Source of the DNA: Campylobacteraceae bacterium
Lineage (GTDB): Bacteria; Campylobacterota; Campylobacteria; Campylobacterales; Sulfurovaceae
Reading direction: 5' to 3'
DNA length: 12,713 bases
Assembly (NCBI GenBank): GCA_027063325.1
Contig: JAMOSA010000148.1
Coordinates: 1 to 12,713 of the forward strand
This document shows, one piece after another, positions 1 to 6,826 of this stretch (positions are counted from its first letter, which is position 1; every line of letters begins with the position of its first letter). The translations under genes were made by a program, and so were the position numbers. Below the pieces are notes generated by a model. That model worked only from the letters and a program-made list of their open reading frames with translations. It was not told where the DNA came from and searched no databases.

Positions 1-30
1 AGACTTTTGTACTGGATAATGTATGGGTAG
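1..30 (+). CDS. Possible 3' end of an upstream gene (partial)
   Basis: Reading frame 1 is open from the window edge and ends at TAG (28-30), giving RLLYWIMYG as a possible C-terminus. It would overlap the next gene by 8 bp, the sort of coupling common in this genome. In Campylobacter jejuni the gene before the homologous permease and truA is a prepilin peptidase, so that is a candidate from memory of gene order; ten residues cannot confirm it. Frame 2 also stops nearby (TAA 17-19), so the true upstream frame is uncertain. Confidence 0.25.
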   Translation, partial: RLLYWIMYG

Positions 31-1042
31 AACCAGAAGGTATCTTCTAACCATCTTTGTTAGTAATTACCTATTGATATTTTTACCATTTTTTGTGATT
101 GTATCACTGGTCTTTTTTGTAAGAATATCAGTACTAAGCTCCAAAGTCAATCTTGATACATTTGAATTGCTTCAACTCTTTGGCTACTTTTTGCCAGAAA
201 TTATATTTTTTACTATTCCATTATCATTTATGGCTGCACTTGCTAATACCTTTAGCCGTCTATCTGAGGGTAATGAGCTTGTAGCTCTGTTTGCTTTGGG
301 ATACAAGCCAATGAGACTTATTCGTATTATGTTTCCTATGACACTCCTTTTTAGTATCTTGTTGGTGGTTGTATCTTTGATGGTCTATCCACAGATGAAA
401 CAAAAACTATCCCAGTTCAAAGCCCAAAAGGTTGCAGAAGCTACACTAAATATAGAACCCAGAAAGCTTAGTCAAAGTTTTGGTGATTTTCATATATATG
501 CAGAATCAAAAGAGGGTAACAGATACTACAATCTTGTACTCTTTGATAATCAAGATGCCCAAAACTACAGGCTCTTTGTAGCCAAAGAGGGACAAATAGA
601 CAATAATAACTCTATCTTTACACTCTCACTCTATAATGGTACAGGAGAGAGTTCCACCCCCCAAAAGATTCAAACCCTCAGATATGGCAGATTGACCCTG
701 TATAGATACTCTTCTGCCAAACTGAAGCCTGTTGTAACACTCAAAGAGTATTGGCAAAAAGCCAAAACAGACAAAAGACGCAGAGCAAATCTACTCTATT
801 TACTGTTTGTATCACTCTCTCCACTGCTTACATTTGCACCTATTGTTGCACTCTCAATATATAACCCCAGATACCAAAAGAGTGCCACATTTACAGCTAT
901 ATTTGTAATTGGTATGGCTCTTTATATTCCAGCTGCCATACTCAAAAAGAGTGGAAGCATAGAGTTGTTTGGAGTATTTACACTACTCTTTTTGGCTGTT
1001 GGGTGGTGGATACTTGCAAAAAGAGTACTAAAGAGGTATTAG
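23..1042 (+). CDS. LptF/LptG-family (YjgP/YjgQ) permease
   Basis: Inner-membrane permease of the YjgP/YjgQ family, which with LptB extracts lipopolysaccharide or lipooligosaccharide from the inner membrane for transport to the outer membrane. The 339 residues show the family layout: three N-terminal membrane segments (about 12-36, 54-75, 101-122), a periplasmic beta-rich domain (about 125-250), and three C-terminal segments (about 256-280, 290-306, 315-333). The cytoplasmic loop SEGNELVALFALGYKPMRL (81-99) matches the coupling-helix region of LptF/LptG, which contacts the ATPase. Length is slightly below the usual 350-370. LptF and LptG cannot be told apart from sequence alone here, so no symbol is given. 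No strong Shine-Dalgarno precedes the ATG, consistent with translational coupling to an upstream gene. It is one base from truA and surely co-transcribed with it. Confidence 0.9.
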   Translation: MGRTRRYLLTIFVSNYLLIFLPFFVIVSLVFFVRISVLSSKVNLDTFELLQLFGYFLPEIIFFTIPLSFMAALANTFSRLSEGNELVALFALGYKPMRLIRIMFPMTLLFSILLVVVSLMVYPQMKQKLSQFKAQKVAEATLNIEPRKLSQSFGDFHIYAESKEGNRYYNLVLFDNQDAQNYRLFVAKEGQIDNNNSIFTLSLYNGTGESSTPQKIQTLRYGRLTLYRYSSAKLKPVVTLKEYWQKAKTDKRRRANLLYLLFVSLSPLLTFAPIVALSIYNPRYQKSATFTAIFVIGMALYIPAAILKKSGSIELFGVFTLLFLAVGWWILAKRVLKRY

Positions 1043-1043
1043 T

Positions 1044-1775
1044 ATGAGAATAAAAGCGGTAGTTGCATATGACGGAAGTAGCTTTGAGGGGTTCCAAGAG
1101 CAAAAGAGGACTGCAAATACAGTAGCTTTTGCCATAAAAAAAGCACTAAAGAGTGTAGGTATATACAGTGATATTACAGGCAGTGGCAGGACAGATTCTC
1201 ATGTACACGCCACAGCTCAGGTGATACACTTTGATTTGCCAAAATACTGGGAGAGTAAAACAGACAGCCTAAAAGAGGCTCTAAATGGCAAAGTAGATGC
1301 CATATACTTTAGACACATTGTAGAAGTACCGGATAGTTTTCATGCAAGATACAGTGCCAAAGAGAGGGTATATAGGTATATCATTTGTCAAAATCCGTCT
1401 GTTTTTGAGCGTAAATATGTATCTGATATAACCATCAAAGATTACACCAAGCTAAAAGAGGCTCTTGGTATCTTTAAAGGAGAACACAACTTTGGGTACT
1501 TTTGCAAAAGTGGCTCAGATGTCAAAAGTACAATCAGAGAGATTTACAAAGCATTTTATATAAAAAGAGGCAAATATAGTGTTATATACTTTAGTGCCAA
1601 TGGATTTTTGCGTTCTCAGGTTAGATTGATGGTATCAGCATCTATTGCATATGCCAATGGTGATATATCACTAAAGCAGTTGGTCAATCAAATAAAAGCC
1701 ACAGACAGATATATCACCAAACCGGCTCCTCCATATGGACTCTATCTATGTGGAGTAAGATACCCTAAGATATAA
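1044..1775 (+). CDS. truA: tRNA pseudouridine(38-40) synthase TruA
   Basis: TruA converts uridines 38-40 in the anticodon stem-loop of tRNAs to pseudouridine; it acts as a cytoplasmic homodimer. The 243-residue protein begins MRIKAVVAYDGSSFEGFQ, the usual TruA N-terminus (YDG..F.G.Q). The catalytic motif GSGRTDSHVHATAQVIHF (46-63) carries the nucleophile Asp51. The more usual wording is RTD.GVHA.GQ, so His53 and Ala58 replace the common glycines, a mild variation. The second half holds ERVYRYII (107-114) and the typical C-terminal end KPAPPYGLYL. The start is one base after the permease stop, with a Shine-Dalgarno AAGAGG (1031-1036) inside the permease 3' end, so translation is probably coupled. 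Confidence 0.95.
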   Translation: MRIKAVVAYDGSSFEGFQEQKRTANTVAFAIKKALKSVGIYSDITGSGRTDSHVHATAQVIHFDLPKYWESKTDSLKEALNGKVDAIYFRHIVEVPDSFHARYSAKERVYRYIICQNPSVFERKYVSDITIKDYTKLKEALGIFKGEHNFGYFCKSGSDVKSTIREIYKAFYIKRGKYSVIYFSANGFLRSQVRLMVSASIAYANGDISLKQLVNQIKATDRYITKPAPPYGLYLCGVRYPKI

Positions 1776-1798
1776 TCACAACAAAAAAGGTTACAGTA

Positions 1799-2317
1799 AT
1801 GAAAAGAGATAATATTATACTGATAGGTTTTATGGGTGTAGGCAAAGGTACAACAGCCAGAGCATTTTCACAAAAGTATGGTACATTTGCCATAGATACA
1901 GATGATCTGATAGAGTCACTGGAGAATCGTTCAATACCAAAGATATTCAAAAAAGAGGGAGAAGCATACTTTAGGGCATTGGAACAAAAGTGTGCCAACT
2001 GGATAGAAAGTAGTGTAGATGGTACATTGATTAGTTGCGGAGGAGGCTTTTACAAGGTAAACAATCTATCCAAACTTGGTACAGTAGTACTGCTGGATGC
2101 TTCATTTGAGTGGATTCACAATAGATTAAAAACTGCCAAAAACTCCAAAAAGAAGTTAGCCAAAAGACCACTTTTTAGTGAGCCCAAAAAAGCCAAACAG
2201 TTATACAAAGAACGCCAAAAAGCTTATAAAAAAGTAGCAGATATAGTAATAAATGTAGAAGACAAAAAGCTATCAGAAGTAATAGAAGAGATAGCTAATA
2301 AAACATCAAGCTTTTAA
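1799..2317 (+). CDS. aroK: Shikimate kinase
   Basis: AroK phosphorylates the 3-hydroxyl of shikimate using ATP, the fifth step of the chorismate (aromatic amino acid) pathway. At 172 residues it has normal length. Visible motifs are the P-loop GFMGVGKGT (10-18), the shikimate-binding DTD (33-35), GEAYFR (54-59) with the substrate-binding Arg59, the GGG loop (81-83), the lid KRPLF with its arginine, and a late RQ..Y segment near the adenine site. One oddity: the Walker A motif reads GKGT where most family members read GKST, so the residue that normally helps hold Mg2+ is glycine. A Shine-Dalgarno AAGG (1787-1790) lies 8 nt before the ATG. The 23-bp gap after truA suggests the same operon, although a TATAAT (1771-1776) overlapping the truA stop could add a weak internal promoter. 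Confidence 0.93.
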   Translation: MKRDNIILIGFMGVGKGTTARAFSQKYGTFAIDTDDLIESLENRSIPKIFKKEGEAYFRALEQKCANWIESSVDGTLISCGGGFYKVNNLSKLGTVVLLDASFEWIHNRLKTAKNSKKKLAKRPLFSEPKKAKQLYKERQKAYKKVADIVINVEDKKLSEVIEEIANKTSSF

Positions 2318-2325
2318 TAGTTTGA

Positions 2326-2365
2326 TAATATTTTTGGTGGGAGTAGAGTCCCACTCCTAATATTA
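2326..2365. terminator. Bidirectional hairpin between converging aroK and prfA
   Basis: GTGGGA (2337-2342) pairs with TCCCAC (2349-2354) around a six-base loop. Outer arms TAATAT (2326-2331) and ATATTA (2360-2365) can extend the stem across an internal loop. It sits in the 49-bp gap between two converging genes, where a shared terminator is expected. Neither strand shows a clean run of T after the stem, so strength is uncertain. Confidence 0.5.
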
Positions 2366-2366
2366 G

Positions 2367-3431
2367 TTATAATCCTGCCTCTTTTATAGCTTCTGCTTGG
2401 GCGTGGGCTATCAGAGGGTCTATTACTTGCTCAAGTGTTCCATTATTCATTACATCATCCAAAGCATACAGAGTTAGACCTATACGGTGATCTGTAATTC
2501 TGTTTTGTGGATAATTGTATGTACGAATCTTTTCACTTCTGTCTCCTGAGCCTACCTGAAGCTTCCTTTGGGCAGAGGTTTGAGCTAATTGCTCTTGCAT
2601 TTGGGCTTCATATACTCTAGCCTTTAGTACTTTCATAGCTTTGTCTCTGTTTTTGTGCTGAGATTTCTCATCTTGGATAGCTACTACAATACCAGTTGGA
2701 ATGTGTGTAAGTCTAACAGCTGAATCGGTGGTATTTACACTCTGTCCTCCACAACCACTGGAGCGATAGACATCCATTTTTATCTCATTTGGTTTTATAT
2801 CTATCTCTACATCTTCAACTTCTGGAATTACTGCTACTGTAATTGCAGAGGTATGTACTCTGCCTTGAGTTTCAGTTTCTGGTACTCTTTGTACCCTATG
2901 TGTTCCAGCTTCATACTTGAGTTTGCTATATACTCCATCACCCTTTACCAGGACAATAAGTTCTTTGTATCCTCCAGCAGTTCCTTCAGAAGAGCTTACT
3001 ATCTCTACTTTCCAATTTTGTCTTTCAGCAAATCTTAGGTACATTTTGAAAATATCTTCTACAAACAAAGCACTCTCATCTCCACCGGTTCCAGCTCTGA
3101 GTTCAAGATATATATTTTTGTCATCATTTGGATCTTTTGGTATCATAAGTACTTTGATCTCTTCTTCAAGTTGTGGCAATTTTGGTTCAAGTTCAGCCAA
3201 CTCCTCTTTTGCCAACTCTCCAAGCTCTTCATCTTGAAGCATCTCTTTATTCTCTTTGATAGCTTCTATGGTATCAATATACTCACGAGCCTTTTCTACA
3301 AGTGGAGCAATAGAGGATTGTTCTTTGCTGAGTTCTGTCATCTTTTTGATATCTGAAGCAATATCAGGGGAGCTTAAGAGTTGATTTATCTCTTCATATC
3401 GCTCAATAAATGGAATTAATTTCTCTTTCAT
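2367..3431 (-). CDS. prfA: Peptide chain release factor 1
   Basis: RF1 recognises UAA and UAG stop codons in the ribosomal A site and triggers hydrolysis of peptidyl-tRNA. The 354-residue protein has the full RF1 layout: an N-terminal coiled-coil domain (about 1-100), the LRAGTGGDESALFVEDIFKM segment (111-130), the stop-codon reading tripeptide PET (184-186, the PxT motif that separates RF1 from the SPF motif of RF2), and the catalytic GGQ (228-230). The sequence before GGQ is SSGC, where SSGA is more common. A Shine-Dalgarno AGGA lies just before the ATG at 3431. It follows rpsT by 81 bp on the same strand and is probably co-transcribed with it, a pairing I recall from other Campylobacterota. 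Confidence 0.96.
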   Translation of the reverse strand: MKEKLIPFIERYEEINQLLSSPDIASDIKKMTELSKEQSSIAPLVEKAREYIDTIEAIKENKEMLQDEELGELAKEELAELEPKLPQLEEEIKVLMIPKDPNDDKNIYLELRAGTGGDESALFVEDIFKMYLRFAERQNWKVEIVSSSEGTAGGYKELIVLVKGDGVYSKLKYEAGTHRVQRVPETETQGRVHTSAITVAVIPEVEDVEIDIKPNEIKMDVYRSSGCGGQSVNTTDSAVRLTHIPTGIVVAIQDEKSQHKNRDKAMKVLKARVYEAQMQEQLAQTSAQRKLQVGSGDRSEKIRTYNYPQNRITDHRIGLTLYALDDVMNNGTLEQVIDPLIAHAQAEAIKEAGL

Positions 3432-3462
3432 TATATTATCCTGAGCGTTTAATTGTATAGTT

Positions 3463-3488
3463 TACCACCCTCCAAAATGAGGGTAGTA
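3463..3488 (-). other. Intercistronic hairpin between rpsT and prfA
   Basis: TACCACCCTC (3463-3472) and GAGGGTAGTA (3479-3488) form ten-base arms with one mismatch around the loop CAAAAT. Six central pairs (ACCCTC/GAGGGT) are perfect. On the minus strand no T-run follows, so it is more likely a processing or partial attenuation element that lets rpsT be made in excess of prfA than a full terminator. Confidence 0.45.
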
Positions 3489-3512
3489 GGTTATAGAGGT
3501 TGTGTAGATTGC

Positions 3513-3782
3513 TTATGCAGCGTCCATATTGTTTACAAGCTTGTTTAGTCTGCTTACTTTTCTTGAAGCAGTCTGCTTTTTGAGGAAGCCTTTGCTTACA
3601 AAGTGGTGCAACTGCTTGTTTGCTACCTTAAAAGCTTCTACTGCTTTTTCTTTGTTACCCTCTTCTACAGCTACTCTAACAGCTTTTACAATATTTTTCA
3701 TACGAGTTCTGTAGTATCTGTTTCTCTCTGTTCTTTTAACAGTTTGCTTGATTCTTTTTTTTGCTGACTTGTGATGTGCCAT
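3513..3782 (-). CDS. rpsT: 30S ribosomal protein S20
   Basis: S20 binds 16S rRNA early in 30S subunit assembly. The 89-residue, strongly basic protein begins MAHHKSAKKRIKQTVKRTERNR, a standard S20 N-terminus (the family usually reads MANHKSAKKR), followed by two or three helices and a late KGFLKKQTASRKVSRL segment that is also family-typical. Length matches the usual 85-90 residues. A Shine-Dalgarno AAGGA precedes the ATG at 3782. The gene heads the rpsT-prfA unit and diverges from glmM. The leader may fold: see the hairpin at 3834-3866. S20 controls its own translation in Escherichia coli; whether it does so here is not shown. Confidence 0.96.
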   Translation of the reverse strand: MAHHKSAKKRIKQTVKRTERNRYYRTRMKNIVKAVRVAVEEGNKEKAVEAFKVANKQLHHFVSKGFLKKQTASRKVSRLNKLVNNMDAA

Positions 3783-3810
3783 TTAACAGTGTCCTTTTTT
3801 ATGCTTTTTG

Positions 3811-3816
3811 TATAAT
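3811..3816 (+). promoter_or_regulatory. Candidate plus-strand -10 element
   Basis: TATAAT at 3811-3816 is preceded by CTTTTTG, the T-rich context that replaces a -35 box in Campylobacter-type sigma70 promoters. It would give glmM a leader of about 130 nt and would be antisense to the rpsT leader. A nearer glmM promoter exists, so this may be secondary or unused. Confidence 0.3.
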
Positions 3817-3833
3817 GTCAAATAGAGTAAAGG

Positions 3834-3866
3834 GTATATGCCCCATACTCATAAGTGGGCGAATAC
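3834..3866. other. Imperfect hairpin in the rpsT/glmM divergent region
   Basis: GTAT (3834-3837) pairs with ATAC (3863-3866), and GCCCCA (3840-3845) pairs with TGGGC (3856-3860) with one bulged C. The loop is TACTCATAAG. It would lie in the 5' leader of rpsT if transcription starts at the distal minus-strand promoter, making it a candidate leader structure for S20 regulation. Fold and function are inferred. Confidence 0.3.
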
Positions 3867-3868
3867 TA
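3863..3868 (-). promoter_or_regulatory. Candidate proximal rpsT -10 element
   Basis: Read on the minus strand this is TAGTAT in the context TTTTAGATAGTATTCGCCC, similar to other promoters in this window (compare TTGGATAAAATTTCGC at 11628-11643). It would start rpsT RNA near 3855 with a leader of about 70 nt. It competes with the better-matching distal element at 3927-3932. Confidence 0.35.
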
Positions 3869-3922
3869 TCTAAAATATTATTAATATCACATTAACGAAA
3901 CCAATTTTACATCTTGGTTGGC

Positions 3923-3928
3923 TAAAAT
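3923..3928 (+). promoter_or_regulatory. Candidate glmM -10 element
   Basis: TAAAAT at 3923-3928 sits in TTGGTTGGCTAAAATTATAC. The TTGGC-TAnAAT form recurs before ilvC and the FTR-rhodanese gene. Transcription would begin near 3935, giving a leader of about 20 nt that contains the glmM Shine-Dalgarno TAGGA (3942-3946). Confidence 0.5.
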
Positions 3929-3932
3929 TATA
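3927..3932 (-). promoter_or_regulatory. Candidate distal rpsT -10 element
   Basis: The complement of 3927-3932 is a perfect TATAAT preceded by GTTTTTG on the minus strand. It overlaps the glmM -10 element on the other strand, so RNA polymerase could probably not occupy both at once. The predicted rpsT leader would be about 138 nt. Confidence 0.4.
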
Positions 3933-3953
3933 CAAAAACTTTAGGATTTTTAT

Positions 3954-5294
3954 ATGGCAAAATTGTTTGGTACTGATGGAGTAAGGGGAAAAGCGGGTGA
4001 AAAGGTTACTGCAATAGCAGCATTAAAACTGGCTATGGCAACTGGTATATACTTTAGACCACACGCTAAAAACAATAGAATACTTGTAGGTAAAGATACC
4101 AGAAGAAGTGGATATATGGTAGAAAATGCCATAGTCTCCGGACTTACAGCTGTAGGGTATGATGTAATTCAAATTGGACCTATGCCAACTCCAGCTGTTG
4201 CATTTTTGACAGAGAATATGAGATGTGATGCAGGGATTATGATATCTGCTAGTCACAATCCATATTATGATAATGGAATTAAATTTTTTGATTCAACTGG
4301 TAGCAAACTAAATAGAGCAGTAGAGGAGAAGATAGAAGAGATATATGCCAATGAAGAGTTACTCTCAGCTTCTCAAGAGTGTGGTAAGCGTATTGGCAAA
4401 TCAAAAAGAATAGATGATGTAATAGGCAGATATATAGTCCATATCAAAAATTCATTTCCAAAAGAGTTGTCTTTGACCAATCTAAGGGTGGTAGTCGATT
4501 GTGCCAATGGTGCAGGGTACAAAGTGGCTCCTACTGTACTACAGGAGTTGGGTGCTGATGTAGTAGTAGTGGCAAATGAGCCAAACGGATTTAATATAAA
4601 TGAGGGGTGTGGAGCTATGCACCCGGAAGCTTTGGCTCAACAGGTTGTCAAATACAGAGCTGATATTGGATTAGCATTAGATGGTGATGCAGATAGAATA
4701 GTAATGGTAGATGAAAAGGGTGATGTGATAGATGGTGATAAATTAATGGGTGTACTAGCTTTGCATCTCAAAAGAGAAAATACTTTGCAAAATAGTGGTA
4801 TGGTAACTACTGTTATGAGTAATAAAGCATTAGATGATTATCTATCAAACTATGGTATATCTGTATATCGCAGTGCAGTGGGTGATAAAAATGTGGTGCA
4901 GATGATGCAAAAACTAAATCTAAACTTTGGTGGTGAACAAAGTGGTCATATTGTATTTAGTGACTTTGCAAAAACTGGTGATGGAATTACAAGTGCCTTA
5001 CAGGCTTTGGCGTGTTTGGTAAAAGATGGCAAAAGAGCTAGTGAAGTATTCAATCCATTTGAACTCTATCCACAACTTTTGATAAATTTGCCAATCTCAT
5101 ACAAAAAAGATTTAAATGAGATTGAAGGTTTAAAAGAGTTGTGTAGTGATATAGAGAGTGCAAATATGAGACATCTTTTTAGATACTCAGGTACAGAGAA
5201 TTTGATAAGGCTTCTTTTAGAGGGAGAAGATGCTCAGCAGTTAGATAGTATGATGAAAAGAGTAGAGGGCTTTTTCAAAAAAGCGTTGGTTTAA
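3954..5294 (+). CDS. glmM: Phosphoglucosamine mutase
   Basis: GlmM interconverts glucosamine-6-phosphate and glucosamine-1-phosphate, the step before GlmU on the way to UDP-GlcNAc for peptidoglycan and lipopolysaccharide. The 446-residue protein has all four domains of the alpha-D-phosphohexomutase family: KLFGTDGVRG at the N-terminus, the phosphoserine loop SASHNP with catalytic Ser100, the metal-binding loop DGDADR (243-248), the sugar-binding GGEQSGH (326-332), and the phosphate-binding RYSGTEN (410-416). FGTDGVRG and the length mark GlmM rather than a phosphomannomutase. The Shine-Dalgarno TAGGA lies 7 nt before the ATG. The TAA stop is directly followed by the lspA ATG; this glmM-lspA pairing is one I recall as conserved in Campylobacterota. 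Confidence 0.97.
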   Translation: MAKLFGTDGVRGKAGEKVTAIAALKLAMATGIYFRPHAKNNRILVGKDTRRSGYMVENAIVSGLTAVGYDVIQIGPMPTPAVAFLTENMRCDAGIMISASHNPYYDNGIKFFDSTGSKLNRAVEEKIEEIYANEELLSASQECGKRIGKSKRIDDVIGRYIVHIKNSFPKELSLTNLRVVVDCANGAGYKVAPTVLQELGADVVVVANEPNGFNINEGCGAMHPEALAQQVVKYRADIGLALDGDADRIVMVDEKGDVIDGDKLMGVLALHLKRENTLQNSGMVTTVMSNKALDDYLSNYGISVYRSAVGDKNVVQMMQKLNLNFGGEQSGHIVFSDFAKTGDGITSALQALACLVKDGKRASEVFNPFELYPQLLINLPISYKKDLNEIEGLKELCSDIESANMRHLFRYSGTENLIRLLLEGEDAQQLDSMMKRVEGFFKKALV

Positions 5295-5741
5295 ATGAGA
5301 CAGATTTTTATATTTTTATCAATTGCACTTGGTATATTTCTAATAGATAGGGGATTAAAAGATCTGTTTGTAGAGGGGTATGAGTGGTATAGCAATTGTA
5401 TATCACTGGAATTGCATTTCAATAAAGGGGTAGCATTTAGTATGCTATCATCTTTGGGTGAGAGCCTAAAATATTTGCATTTACTACTAGTAATTGCTAT
5501 TTTGTTATACCTTGTTGTATCTAAATTTATCAAAAAGTACCCACTATCTACAGGTATACTTACTGGAGCTGCTTTGGGTAATTTGTATGATAGATTTGTA
5601 TATGGTGGTGTAGTCGATTATGTATCATGGCACTGTTGGTTTGATTTTGCTATATTTAATTTTGCTGATGTAATGATAGATGTAGCTGTATTGATGTTTT
5701 TGTATATTATCTATAAAGAGGAAAAAAAAGATGCCAGGTAG
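5295..5741 (+). CDS. lspA: Lipoprotein signal peptidase (signal peptidase II)
   Basis: LspA is an inner-membrane aspartyl protease that removes signal peptides of diacylglyceryl-modified prolipoproteins just before the lipobox cysteine. At 148 residues it is slightly short but complete. Conserved elements are IDRGLK (17-22, usually DQ..K), HFNKGVAFSML (41-51), GAALGNLYDR (91-100) with catalytic Asp99, and FNFADVMID (121-129) with catalytic Asp125. Hydrophobic stretches at about 4-17, 60-76, 84-96 and 117-138 fit the four-segment fold. Start and glmM stop abut with no gap, so translation is coupled. The predicted lipoprotein at 9047-11212 in this window would be one of its many substrates. The 3' end overlaps the next gene by 11 bp. 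Confidence 0.94.
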   Translation: MRQIFIFLSIALGIFLIDRGLKDLFVEGYEWYSNCISLELHFNKGVAFSMLSSLGESLKYLHLLLVIAILLYLVVSKFIKKYPLSTGILTGAALGNLYDRFVYGGVVDYVSWHCWFDFAIFNFADVMIDVAVLMFLYIIYKEEKKDAR

Positions 5742-6672
5742 AGTACTACTTATATATATAATAGCTCTTTTTACAATACAGGCTGATTATTTCAAAGTCG
5801 ATATAAGACCATCATCACTAAAAAGCAATATTGTAGGCAAAATCAAGATAATAGATTGTGTAGAGTTGGTTTATGGAGAGATTGATGGGATAGATTTTGA
5901 AGAGATTTCAGACCTGGCATACAGTAATGGCAATTTGTATCTAATTAGTGATAAGGGTGTATTGAGTCACTTTAGAGCTACTTTTGATAAAAATATAGAC
6001 TTAAAGCCTATACACTCATACAAACTACATACCAAAAAGGGTAAGTTTTTTACCAAAAAAAGAGATAAAGATAGTGAAGGGTTGTGTATAGATGACAAAA
6101 ATAGACTCTATGCTTCATTTGAAAGAAGAGCAAAAGTAGTAGAGTTAGATACAAAAGGCACTGTTATAAAAAAACTAAAATTACCATCTCTACTTGGTAA
6201 TAAAAAGTCATACCGAGGTAAAAATAAACAGTTAGAGTCTATACTATACCACCCAAAATATGGATTGATGATAGCATCTGAGTATCCTTTGAGAAAAAGT
6301 AATAGATTTATTCAGACAATCTACTCCCTAAATGGTAGAAACAAATTTAGCTTCAAGACTCCTCATATCAAAAATATTGCAATTACAGCTATAGAGAGTA
6401 TGGATAGTGGTGATATTTTGATATTACTTAGAGCATATAATGGTACAGTAGAATCTTTTACCACAATTTTAGCAAAACTTGATATATCCTCTTGCAAAAA
6501 TGGTATGTGCAATTTAAATATTCTGGCACAATTGAGTAGATCTGATGGTTGGCTTGTAGATAACTTTGAGGGATTGACAAGAGTTGGTAAAAATAGATAT
6601 GCTATTATTAGTGATGATGGTGGACACTTTTATCAAAGGACTTTAATGTTGTATTTTGAAGTGATAGAGTAA
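5731..6672 (+). CDS. Secreted phytase-like (esterase-like) beta-propeller protein
   Basis: A 313-residue exported protein resembling the 'esterase-like activity of phytase' family (PF13449). That name reflects distant similarity to phytases; substrate and activity are unknown for nearly all members. A short signal peptide (GRVLLIYIIALFTIQA, 3-18) ends at a likely signal peptidase I site before Asp19; there is no lipobox. Family-like motifs recur as propeller-blade features: EEISDLAYSNGNLYLISDKG (57-76), DSEGLCIDDKNRLYASFE (113-130), and NFEGLTRVGKNRYAIISDDG (278-297). The acidic residues in these loops often bind metal in related propellers. The ATG overlaps the lspA end by 11 bp, with Shine-Dalgarno AAAGAGG (5715-5721), so it belongs to the glmM-lspA transcript. 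The stop is only 6 bp from the CCA end of a converging tRNA gene. Confidence 0.8.
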   Translation: MPGRVLLIYIIALFTIQADYFKVDIRPSSLKSNIVGKIKIIDCVELVYGEIDGIDFEEISDLAYSNGNLYLISDKGVLSHFRATFDKNIDLKPIHSYKLHTKKGKFFTKKRDKDSEGLCIDDKNRLYASFERRAKVVELDTKGTVIKKLKLPSLLGNKKSYRGKNKQLESILYHPKYGLMIASEYPLRKSNRFIQTIYSLNGRNKFSFKTPHIKNIAITAIESMDSGDILILLRAYNGTVESFTTILAKLDISSCKNGMCNLNILAQLSRSDGWLVDNFEGLTRVGKNRYAIISDDGGHFYQRTLMLYFEVIE

Positions 6673-6678
6673 TACTGA

Positions 6679-6753
6679 TGGTGTTCGGGAGAGGATTTGA
6701 ACCTCCGACCACTTCGATGTCAACGAAGTGCTCTACCCCTGAGCTACCCGAAC
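6679..6753 (-). tRNA. tRNA-Val (anticodon GAC)
   Basis: On the minus strand the acceptor stem GTTCGGG (6753-6747) pairs perfectly with CCCGAAC (6689-6683). The anticodon stem CTTCG/CGAAG encloses the seven-base loop TTGACAT, giving anticodon GAC, which reads GUC and GUU valine codons. The D-arm GCTC..GAGC and the T-arm GGAGG-TTCAAAT-CCTCT are regular. Discriminator A and an encoded CCA end the gene at 6679. It is 75 nt with CCA and 72 nt without. Confidence 0.97.
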
Positions 6754-6766
6754 ATAAGAGATTGAA

Positions 6767-6772
6767 ATTATA
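6767..6772 (-). promoter_or_regulatory. Candidate -10 element for tRNA-Val
   Basis: The complement of 6767-6772 is TATAAT, ending 13 bp before the mature tRNA 5' end at 6753, the expected distance for a tRNA promoter with a very short leader. No convincing -35 box is seen, as is usual in Campylobacterota. Confidence 0.5.
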
Positions 6773-6793
6773 TATTGTTTGTCTTAAAGAGGA

Positions 6794-6817
6794 CTTATAG
6801 AGCAAAAGCCCTATAAG
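6794..6817 (-). terminator. Hairpin after the rhodanese gene
   Basis: CTTATAGAGC (6794-6803) and GCCCTATAAG (6808-6817) form ten-base arms with one mismatch around an AAAA loop, just past the rhodanese stop at 6827. On the minus strand it is followed by TCCTCTTTAAG, a poor T-tract, so termination may be partial with some read-through into the tRNA. Confidence 0.55.
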
Positions 6818-6826
6818 CAAAAGAGA

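Noticed and set aside
2853..3356. Several plus-strand open frames across prfA
   Set aside because: They are antisense shadows of prfA, serine- and leucine-rich, without ribosome sites or recognisable domains.
6608..6820. Short minus-strand ORF across the tRNA-Val gene
   Set aside because: It covers a complete tRNA and the end of the phytase-like gene; not plausible as a protein gene.
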